Of a DNA stretch of 7,877 nucleotides, positions 1 to 6,276 are shown one piece after another. Where the stretch lies: NCBI GenBank assembly GCA_946056345.1, contig CAMGJH010000040.1:1-7877 (forward strand), given 5' to 3'. Within the stretch, counting starts at the first letter, position 1. Every line of letters begins with the position of its first letter. This stretch comes from an uncultured Lentisphaeraceae bacterium. Lineage in GTDB: Bacteria > Verrucomicrobiota > Kiritimatiellia > RFP12 > DVOR01. The translations under genes and the position numbers were made by a program. The notes under the pieces are model-generated. The model was not told where the DNA came from. It did not search any database and saw only the letters and a program-made list of their open reading frames with translations.

Positions 1-1350
1 CCGGCGATGACTCAGCGCGACGGGGTGGACTATCTGCCGCTGCCGATGTGGAAGAATACGCTCATTCAGTTGTTGAATATCGCGGGGGTGGGTCCGGTGA
101 TTGGGGTGATTATCGGGATTAAGTTTGGCGTGAAGTGCTTTTGGATTATCCCGCTGGGGTGCGTCTTTGGCGGGGCGGTGCACGACTTCGTGGCGGGCTT
201 TATGAGCTTGCGGCACGGGGGGGCGAACTTGCCGGCGCTGACGGGGGTGGCGCTGGGGAAGTGGTATGCGCAGGCGTATACGGTCTTTGTGATGGTGCTG
301 CTGCTCTTGGTGGTGGCGGTCTTCGTGACGGTGCCGGCGCACTTGGTCGAGGGGGTGGTGCCGGGGGGCGGGGCGGCGGTCTTCTGGGGGGCGACAGGGG
401 TCATCTTCCTCTACTATATTGTCGCGACCCTCTTCCCGGTGGATAAGATTATCGGGCGGATCTACCCGGTCTTTGGCGGGGTGCTGCTGGTGGGGTCGCT
501 GGCGATGCTCGCCTCGCTGGTCTGGCACGGACTGGGGGATGGCGCGTTGCTGACCGAGACGGCGGCCTTCCAGGCGGGGATGTTCCGCGATCAGCCGGTG
601 GTGCCGTGCCTCTTTGTGACGATTGCCTGCGGGATTATCTCGGGCTTCCACGCCACGCAGTCGCCGATTGTGGCGCGAACGATGCGCTCGGAGCGGGAGG
701 CGCGGGGGACTTACTACGGGATGATGATTGCCGAGGGGGTGATTGCAATGGTGTGGGCCGCGGCGGGGTTGGCCATTTATAACCTGGTGCCCGAGCTGAT
801 GGCCAAGCCGGCGACGGCGGCGCTGGTGGCGAGCACGCGCCACTTCCTGGGCAGCTGGATGGGCACGGTGACGGTGGTAAGCGTGATTGTGCTGGCGATT
901 ACCTCGGGCGATACGGCCTTGCGGAGTTTGCGTTTGACCCTGGCCGAGACGCTCCGGGTCGGGCAACGGCGCTTTGTTGCGCGGCTGGGGCTCTGCCTTC
1001 CGCTGATTGCGGCCACGGCAGGGCTCTTGTGGTGGAGCACGCAGAACGCGGCCACCTTCGAGTGGCTGTGGAAGTACTTCGCTTGGGGCAACCAGATCCT
1101 CTCGGCCTCGACGTTGATGGTCTGCACGGTGTGGCTGATGCGCCGGGGCGTGGCGCCCTGGTTCACCTTGCTACCGGGCATGTTTATGACCTTCGTGGTC
1201 TCGAGCTTCATCCTCTGGTCGGCCACCACCCACCCGGGCTGCCCCTACGGCCTGAACTTGCCCATCAACGTGGCCTACGCCATCGCCGGGGTCTTCACCT
1301 TCTTCTGCGCCGTCGTTGTTGTGCACCTGGGCGCGCAGGGCTCGCGATGA
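1..1350 (+). CDS. cstA: Carbon starvation protein CstA family, 5'-partial
   Basis: This is a polytopic inner-membrane permease of the CstA family, whose characterised members take up peptides or pyruvate during carbon limitation. The frame is open from base 1, and the residues before and after the ATG at 7 (Pro-Ala, then DGVDY) match the family motif that follows the first membrane segments. The ATG at 7 is therefore internal, and roughly 60-70 N-terminal residues lie off the left edge. Recognisable blocks include LIQLLNIAGVGPVIG, GGAVHDF with SLRHGG, the ACGIISGFHATQSP motif near visible residue 212, AITSGDTALRS near 300 and KYFAWGNQ near 358. About ten hydrophobic segments are visible. The HATQSP and WKYFAWGNQ wording fits the short (about 500-residue) subfamily rather than the 700-residue E. 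coli CstA. The stop overlaps the hrpA start. Wobble positions favour G, with many GGG glycine codons, unlike downstream genes. The family call is firm; the substrate is unknown. Confidence 0.93.
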   Translation, partial: PAMTQRDGVDYLPLPMWKNTLIQLLNIAGVGPVIGVIIGIKFGVKCFWIIPLGCVFGGAVHDFVAGFMSLRHGGANLPALTGVALGKWYAQAYTVFVMVLLLLVVAVFVTVPAHLVEGVVPGGGAAVFWGATGVIFLYYIVATLFPVDKIIGRIYPVFGGVLLVGSLAMLASLVWHGLGDGALLTETAAFQAGMFRDQPVVPCLFVTIACGIISGFHATQSPIVARTMRSEREARGTYYGMMIAEGVIAMVWAAAGLAIYNLVPELMAKPATAALVASTRHFLGSWMGTVTVVSVIVLAITSGDTALRSLRLTLAETLRVGQRRFVARLGLCLPLIAATAGLLWWSTQNAATFEWLWKYFAWGNQILSASTLMVCTVWLMRRGVAPWFTLLPGMFMTFVVSSFILWSATTHPGCPYGLNLPINVAYAIAGVFTFFCAVVVVHLGAQGSR

Positions 1351-4300
1351 GTCTGCGGCTGGACCTGCCCGAGGCGCTCCCGATTGCGGCCTACCGTGAG
1401 CAGCTGCTCGCGGCGATGGCCCGCGAGCGCGTGGTGATCGTCTGCGGCGACACGGGCTCGGGCAAGACCACGCAGTTGCCCAAGCTGGCGCTGCTGGCGC
1501 GGCCGGCGGCGCGCGGGTTGGTGGGCGTTACGCAGCCGCGGCGCCTGGCGGCGATGGCGATGGCCCGGCGCTTGGCCGACGAGGTGGGCACCCCCCTGGG
1601 TCAGGCCGTGGGCTACCAGCACCGCTTCGAGCGCCGCCTCTCGCCAGCCACGCAAATCAAGCTGATGACCGATGGCGTGCTCCTCTCCGAGGTGCAGACC
1701 GACCCCCTCCTGCGCCGCTACAGCACCCTCATCATCGACGAAGCGCACGAGCGTAGCCTGAACATCGACTTCCTCCTCGGTCTGCTCAAGCGCATTCTCG
1801 CCCGCCGCAAGGACCTGCTGGTCATCATCTCCTCGGCCACCCTCGACGCCGAGGGCTTCGCCGCCTTCTTCGACCACGCCCCGGTCATCTCCATCCCCGG
1901 CCGCCTCTTCCCCATCGAGACCATCTGGCTGGGCGACATGCTCCCCGAGGAGGACGAGGACGCCGACAGCGTCGACCCCGATGACCTCGCCCGCCACGTC
2001 GCCAATGCCGTCGACACCGTGGGCGAGGACTCCGGCGACATCCTCGTCTTCCTCCCCGGCGAGCGCGAAATCCGCGAGACCAAGCTGCTGCTCGATGGCC
2101 GCCACCTGCCGCGCACCGAGGTGCTCCCCCTCCTGGCCAGCCTCCCCCCCGGCGAGCAGGCGCGCGTCTTCCAGAGCTCCCCCCTGCGGCGGATCATCCT
2201 GGCCACCAACGTCGCCGAGACCTCCGTGACCATCCCTGGCATCCGCGTGGTCATCGATTCGGGCCTCGCGCGCATCAAGCGCTACTCGCCCCAGCGCCGC
2301 GTCCAGACCCTGCGCGTGGAGAAGATCTCCCAAGCCTCGGCCCGCCAACGGATGGGCCGCTGCGGGCGCGTGGGCCCGGGCACCTGCATCCGCCTCTACG
2401 CCGAGGCCGACTACGCCAAGCGCGAGGCGCACATCGTCCCCGAAATCAAGCGCTCGGCCCTCGCCGGCGTCATCCTCCGAATGGCCGACCTGCGCCTGGG
2501 CGCGGTCGAGACCTTCCCCTTCCTCGAGCCGCCCACCGGCGCCGCCATCCGCGAAGGCTATCGTGAACTCCTCGAACTCGGCGCGCTGCGCCGTGTTCAG
2601 CCGACAGCTGACAGCCGACAGCCGACAGCTTTGGAGGCGGATGTCAGGGGCCAAGCCGACGGCGGCCCCAACCCGGTTCTTCCCCAATCCCCCGCCGAAG
2701 GGGCGGCCCCCTCGCCAACGCGCCAGCGGCTGTCCGCTGTCGGCTGTCCGCTGTCGGCTATTTCGCTCACCCCCATCGGTCGGGCGCTGGCGGCCTTCCC
2801 GGTGGAGCCGCGGCAGGCGCGGATGCTGCTGGCGGCCGAGAGCGAGGGCGCGCTGCGCGATGCATTGACCGTGGTCGCCGCCCTCTCCTGCGATGATCCG
2901 CTCCTGCGCCCAATCGAGAAGCGCGAGCAGGCCGACCAGCAGCATGCCCGCTTCCGCTGTGCGAACTCCGACTTCCTTGCGCGTCTCAAACTCTGGGCGT
3001 GGTGGAACGACGCCGCCCTCGGCATCAGCGAAACGCAGCGCCGCAAGCGTTGCAAGGCCGCCTTCATCAGCTATCCTCGGATGCGCGAATGGGCCAACAT
3101 CCGCACGCAGCTCGAGCAGCTCTGCCGCGAGCGCCATCTCCACACCGACTCGGCCACCGGCGGCGAGGTGGGGCTCCACCGCGCCCTCCTGAGCGCGCTC
3201 CTCTCGCGCCTCGGCCACCTGGACCCCGAGACGCGCGACTACCGCGGCGCCTTTGGCATCCGCTTCGCCCTCTTCCCGGGGAGCGGCCTGGCCAAGGAGG
3301 CGCGCAAAGCCCGTGACCGGCAGGCCCCCGTGCGCGAAAAGCCGCGCCCCGACGCGCTGCCCACCAGCCGCGAGTGGGTCCTCTGCGCCGAGTTGGTCGA
3401 GACCTCGCGCCTCTTCGGCCGGAGCGCGGCGTGCATCGACCCGCGCTGGATCGAGCCGCTTGCCGGCAGCCTCTGCAAGGTCCACCGCCACAACGCCTTC
3501 TGGGACCGCGACCACGGCTTCGTCCGCGTCCACGAAGACATCACCCTCTTTGGCCTGCCCATCGCCTCCGGGAGATTGCGCGACCTCTCGCGGCTGGATC
3601 CCGAGGCCGCCCGGCGCTACTTTATTGCCGACGCGCTCGCCGTCCCCGACGCCATCGCCCAGCCCCCCGCCTGGCTCCGCGCCAACTGGCAGAAGCAAAA
3701 GCTCCTCAGCCAGCTCTGGGCCCTCAACCGCCGCGCCGCCGACGCCCTCCACGAGGCGCTCCTCGACTTCTATGAGCGCGCGCTCCCGCCCGACATTTGC
3801 AATGCCCCCGCCCTCAAGCGCTGCCCGCCCCTGCCGCTCCAAGGCGAGGCCTTCGCCGTCTCCGCCGAGACCTTGCGCGACTTCCCCGAGGAGATCACCG
3901 TCGCCGGCCACCCCTTCCCCCTCGCCTACCTCCACGACCCGGCCGCGCCCGATGACGGCGTCACCCTCGAGGCCACCCCCGAGACCCTCCCACGCCTCGC
4001 CGGCTGGCACGCCGAGTGGCTCGTGCCCGGGCTCCTCCCCGAGAAGATTATGTGGCTGCTCAACGCCCTGCCCAGCCGCGTCCGCCACGCCCTGGGGCCT
4101 CTGCCCGAGCTCCAAAGCCTCATCCTCTCGCGCGCCAAGCCCTACGCCCGCCCCCTCGCCGAGACCCTCTTCCGGATTTTGCGCGACGAGAAGGGCGTCC
4201 GCGTGGACGAGACCCCCTGGGCCGAGGAGCGCCTCCCCGCCCACCTCCGCTTCAACTTCCGCGTCCGCGACGCCGAGGGCAACCTCCTCGGGCAAGGCCG

Positions 4301-5105
4301 CAACCTGCGTCCGCTCCTCGACCTCTTCGCCGCCGCCCCGGCCAAAATCCAGGCCAGCACCATCGCCGACCCCGCCCTCGCCCGGTTGGCCAACCGCCGC
4401 GAGTGCCTCGAGGCCCTCAAAGCCCTCGGCGGCACCGGCTGGAAGCCCTACGCCCAATTCCCCTCCCTCCCCGAGGCCACCAAGGCCTTCCTCAAGCGCG
4501 CGGCCATCGACCCCCAGCGGCTCGCCGAGCAGACCTTTGAGCGCATCCTTGAGGAGGTCTTCCTGCCCCCCGGCCGCGACGACCCTACCACCGCCGCCGA
4601 GCTCAAGACCCGCTACGCCGCCCACAAGCGCGCCCTCCCCCAGGTGGCCGGCGAGTGGCGCCGCCGCATCCTCTACATCCTCGCCGAAACCGCCCGCCTC
4701 GAGCGCGCCGCCGAGTCCGCCTCCGGCGTCTACCCCGCCACCCAGGAGGAGCTGCTCGACCAGCTCGCCTGGCTCGTCTTCGAGGGCTTTGTGGCCGCCG
4801 TGCCCCCCGAGTGGCTCGCCCACTACCCCCTCTTCCTCCAAGGCGCGGCCGAACGTCTCGAGCGCGCCCGTAATAACCCCGCCGGAGACCTCCGCAAGGC
4901 CGAATCCCTCGCCCCCCTCTGGCAGCGCTACCGCGACTTCGTCACCCGCTCCGCCAAGCCCCGCCACAACCCCATCGCCCTCTCCGACTACCGCTGGCAC
5001 TTCGAGTGCCTGCGCCTGGCCACCTTCGCCCCCAACCTCCGCCCTCCCCTGCGCTCCTCCCCCAAGCAGCTCGACACCCTCTGGCAGCGCGTTTTGGCCC
5101 CGTAG
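1347..5105 (+). CDS. hrpA: ATP-dependent RNA helicase HrpA (DEAH box)
   Basis: This is a cytoplasmic DEAH-box RNA helicase of 1252 residues, close to the roughly 1300 of E. coli HrpA. HrpA is linked to mRNA processing and to rescue of stalled ribosomes. The Walker A motif GDTGSGKT is at residues 34-41, DEAH at 131-134, SAT at 163-165, and motif VI QRMGRCGR at 334-341. The HA2 winged-helix region follows. FPGSGL (about 643) and AELVETSRLFGR (about 680) mark the OB-fold, and the HrpA-specific C-terminal region (DUF3418 type) runs to the end. The start ATG overlaps the cstA stop (ATGA); no strong Shine-Dalgarno is visible, which fits translational coupling. Two features are unusual. The N-terminal extension before Walker A is about 60-70 residues shorter than in E. 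coli. Residues about 418-471 are an in-frame insertion made by an inverted-repeat element in the HA2 region. A basic linker between FPGSGL and AELVETSR is also longer than in E. coli. Function is probably retained, since sequence on both sides of the insertion is well conserved. Confidence 0.95.
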   Translation: MSLRLDLPEALPIAAYREQLLAAMARERVVIVCGDTGSGKTTQLPKLALLARPAARGLVGVTQPRRLAAMAMARRLADEVGTPLGQAVGYQHRFERRLSPATQIKLMTDGVLLSEVQTDPLLRRYSTLIIDEAHERSLNIDFLLGLLKRILARRKDLLVIISSATLDAEGFAAFFDHAPVISIPGRLFPIETIWLGDMLPEEDEDADSVDPDDLARHVANAVDTVGEDSGDILVFLPGEREIRETKLLLDGRHLPRTEVLPLLASLPPGEQARVFQSSPLRRIILATNVAETSVTIPGIRVVIDSGLARIKRYSPQRRVQTLRVEKISQASARQRMGRCGRVGPGTCIRLYAEADYAKREAHIVPEIKRSALAGVILRMADLRLGAVETFPFLEPPTGAAIREGYRELLELGALRRVQPTADSRQPTALEADVRGQADGGPNPVLPQSPAEGAAPSPTRQRLSAVGCPLSAISLTPIGRALAAFPVEPRQARMLLAAESEGALRDALTVVAALSCDDPLLRPIEKREQADQQHARFRCANSDFLARLKLWAWWNDAALGISETQRRKRCKAAFISYPRMREWANIRTQLEQLCRERHLHTDSATGGEVGLHRALLSALLSRLGHLDPETRDYRGAFGIRFALFPGSGLAKEARKARDRQAPVREKPRPDALPTSREWVLCAELVETSRLFGRSAACIDPRWIEPLAGSLCKVHRHNAFWDRDHGFVRVHEDITLFGLPIASGRLRDLSRLDPEAARRYFIADALAVPDAIAQPPAWLRANWQKQKLLSQLWALNRRAADALHEALLDFYERALPPDICNAPALKRCPPLPLQGEAFAVSAETLRDFPEEITVAGHPFPLAYLHDPAAPDDGVTLEATPETLPRLAGWHAEWLVPGLLPEKIMWLLNALPSRVRHALGPLPELQSLILSRAKPYARPLAETLFRILRDEKGVRVDETPWAEERLPAHLRFNFRVRDAEGNLLGQGRNLRPLLDLFAAAPAKIQASTIADPALARLANRRECLEALKALGGTGWKPYAQFPSLPEATKAFLKRAAIDPQRLAEQTFERILEEVFLPPGRDDPTTAAELKTRYAAHKRALPQVAGEWRRRILYILAETARLERAAESASGVYPATQEELLDQLAWLVFEGFVAAVPPEWLAHYPLFLQGAAERLERARNNPAGDLRKAESLAPLWQRYRDFVTRSAKPRHNPIALSDYRWHFECLRLATFAPNLRPPLRSSPKQLDTLWQRVLAP
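2599..2759. repeat. Inverted-repeat element of heptamer units inside hrpA
   Basis: The left arm (2599-2628) is built of CCGACAG or CTGACAG heptamers. The right arm (2730-2759) is built of CTGTCCG and CTGTCGG heptamers, including an exact 14-bp tandem duplication at 2730-2757. The arms are reverse complements over 30 nt with two mismatches by hand alignment, and they enclose 101 nt of GC-rich sequence with further small stems (for example GGGGCC at 2647-2652 with GGCCCC at 2664-2669). The element is open in the hrpA frame and reads as low-complexity PTADSRQPT and RLSAVGCPLSA peptides. E. coli HrpA has only about ten residues between the equivalents of ELGAL and LTPIGR, against about 59 here. 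It resembles a small non-autonomous repeat (MITE- or REPIN-like). No transposase or clear target-site duplication was seen, so its mobility is inferred. Confidence 0.8.
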
Positions 5106-5126
5106 CCTCCGCTCACGCGCGCGTAT

Positions 5127-5142
5127 GCCTTAATATTAAGGC
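5127..5142. promoter_or_regulatory. Perfect 16-bp AT-rich palindrome downstream of hrpA
   Basis: GCCTTAATATTAAGGC is a perfect dyad 21 nt after the hrpA stop. Its centre is ten consecutive A/T bases in an otherwise very GC-rich region. It could be an operator for a dimeric regulator. It could also be a weak hairpin (6-bp stem, ATAT loop) ending the cstA-hrpA transcript, but no T-tract follows, so an intrinsic terminator is less likely. It lies about 80 nt upstream of the putative fabH -35 box. Its function is not established. Confidence 0.4.
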
Positions 5143-5155
5143 GCACAGCGCCTCT

Positions 5156-5199
5156 CACCGTTCACCGTTCACCGTTCTCCGTTCACGCGCCGGAGGCGC
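5156..5199. repeat. CACCGTT heptamer array with adjacent GC hairpin
   Basis: Three exact CACCGTT units (5156-5176) are followed by a variant CTCCGTT (5177-5183) and the start of another unit. Immediately after comes a perfect small hairpin, GCGCC-GGA-GGCGC (5187-5199). The array lies in the non-coding gap between hrpA and fabH. Its unit sequence differs from that of the element inside hrpA, but the 7-bp period is the same. No inverted partner was found in this gap. Confidence 0.75.
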
Positions 5200-5222
5200 A
5201 ACGCGCGCCCCGCGCTTTCCGC

Positions 5223-5251
5223 TTGCAAGGCGGGCGGGTTTTTGCGATACT
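5223..5251 (+). promoter_or_regulatory. Putative sigma70-type promoter for fabH operon
   Basis: TTGCAA at 5223-5228 (four of six matches to TTGACA) and GATACT at 5246-5251 (four of six to TATAAT) are separated by 17 nt. An overlapping alternative -10, TACTAT, lies at 5248-5253 with 19-nt spacing. Transcription would begin near 5258, giving a leader of about 25 nt before the fabH start. The location just upstream of the first fab gene supports the call, but it rests only on matches by eye. Confidence 0.45.
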
Positions 5252-5270
5252 ATGCGCAGACTTACGAACA

Positions 5271-5278
5271 AAGGAAGG
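5271..5278 (+). promoter_or_regulatory. fabH ribosome binding site
   Basis: AAGGAAGG ends 5 nt before a GTG codon at 5284. This decides the fabH start: the upstream in-frame TTG at 5242 lies inside the putative -10 region and would add 14 residues not found in the FabH family. Confidence 0.7.
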
Positions 5279-5283
5279 CGACT

Positions 5284-6255
5284 GTGTATATTCATATTGC
5301 CGGAACGGGCTCGGCCGTGCCCCAGCGCGTTCTTACGAATGACGACCTCGCAAAGATGGTCGATACGAGCGACGAATGGATCGTTTCCCACACCGGGATT
5401 CGCCAGCGTCACGTGGTTGGCCCCGACGAGAATGCTTCGACGTTGGGGTGCGAAGCGGCGCGTCGTGCGCTCGAGGATGCTGGTGTCGCGCCCGAGGAAT
5501 TGGGCACGATTATTGTCACCTCGACCACGCCGGATTATGCCATTTATCCCTCCACCGCCTGTGTCATCCAGGGGATGCTTGGGGCGAAGAATGCGGCGGC
5601 TTTCGACCTGAGCGCCGCCTGCCCGGGCTTCGTCTATGGCGTGACGGTGGCCAAGGGGCTGTTGCAGATTGACGATCGGCCCATCCTGGTGATCTCCACC
5701 GAGATTATGAGCCGCACGATCAATTGGTCCGACCGCAACACCTGTTGCCTCTTTGGCGACGGCGCCGGTGCGGTGGTCCTCAAGAAGAGCGAGCAGCCCG
5801 GCGGGCTGGGCTTCCACCTCATTGGCGCGGACGGCACCGGCGCGATGGCAATCCACCGCGAGGGCGGCGTGCGCACCGAAGAGACGGCCCGCAACGCCCC
5901 CGGCGACCTGAAGATGGATGGCCGCGCGGTCTTTAACTTCGCGGTGCGCAGCTTCTGCGACATCATCGCCAAGAGCCTTGAGCACTACGGCTACACCGAG
6001 AAGGATATCGCCTGGATCGTCCCCCACCAGGCCAACACGCGCATCATCGATGCCGCCGTCAAGCGCATCAATGTGCCCGTGGAGAAGTTCTATGTGAATA
6101 TCGACCGTTTCGCAAACACCTCGAGCGCGTCGATTCCCATTGCCCTGGACGAGATGTCCAAGAAGGGCTTGTTGCATAAGGGTGACCGCTTGATCTTCGC
6201 GGCGTTCGGCGCGGGGTTGGTTTACGGCGGTCTGTTGGTCGAGTGGACCAAGTAA
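5284..6255 (+). CDS. fabH: 3-oxoacyl-ACP synthase III (KAS III)
   Basis: This cytoplasmic enzyme starts type II fatty acid synthesis by condensing an acyl-CoA primer, usually acetyl-CoA, with malonyl-ACP. From the GTG start the protein has 323 residues, a normal family length (E. coli has 317), and begins with the typical N-terminal IAGTGSAVPQ motif. The conserved MVDTSDEWIVSHTGIRQRH block follows. The Cys-His-Asn triad is complete: C113 in AACPGF, H248 in VPHQAN and N278 in FANTSSAS, each within four residues of the E. coli positions. FGDGAGA and the C-terminal FGAGLVYG motif are also present. It is the first gene of the fab cluster, behind a putative promoter, and fabF follows after a 21-nt gap. 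Primer preference (straight or branched acyl-CoA) cannot be told from the sequence by eye. Confidence 0.96.
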   Translation: MYIHIAGTGSAVPQRVLTNDDLAKMVDTSDEWIVSHTGIRQRHVVGPDENASTLGCEAARRALEDAGVAPEELGTIIVTSTTPDYAIYPSTACVIQGMLGAKNAAAFDLSAACPGFVYGVTVAKGLLQIDDRPILVISTEIMSRTINWSDRNTCCLFGDGAGAVVLKKSEQPGGLGFHLIGADGTGAMAIHREGGVRTEETARNAPGDLKMDGRAVFNFAVRSFCDIIAKSLEHYGYTEKDIAWIVPHQANTRIIDAAVKRINVPVEKFYVNIDRFANTSSASIPIALDEMSKKGLLHKGDRLIFAAFGAGLVYGGLLVEWTK

Positions 6256-6276
6256 GGTTTTAGAAAGGAATACGCC

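Noticed and set aside
7..9. ATG at 7 as the true cstA start
   Set aside because: The frame is open to the window edge, and the adjacent Pro-Ala and DGVDY match an internal family motif, so the gene begins upstream.
1029..1346. Extension of HrpA upstream to 1029
   Set aside because: This would place 106 residues over the conserved C-terminal part of CstA. The ATG at 1347 overlapping the CstA stop gives a sensible N-terminus just before the helicase core.
2598..2760. hrpA as a pseudogene disrupted by the repeat
   Set aside because: The frame stays open through the insertion and all helicase motifs and the C-terminal region are intact on both sides.
2598..2760. A CRISPR array from the repeated units
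   Set aside because: Units are 7 bp, contiguous and inverted between the two sides; there are no spacers and no cas genes.
1275..5000. A 1241-codon open frame on the minus strand across hrpA
   Set aside because: Its translation is Gly/Ala/Glu/Val-rich low complexity and it lies exactly opposite a well recognised HrpA. High wobble GC removes stop codons from this antisense frame. No family resemblance was seen.
3253..5133. A 626-codon plus-strand frame overlapping the hrpA 3' half
   Set aside because: The product is almost entirely Ser/Pro/Ala/Arg, typical of a frame-shifted reading of GC-rich coding sequence; the HrpA frame has clear homology throughout.
5242..5283. fabH starting at the TTG at 5242
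   Set aside because: It overlaps the putative -10 box and adds residues foreign to FabH; the GTG at 5284 has a well-spaced AAGGAAGG and gives the family N-terminus.
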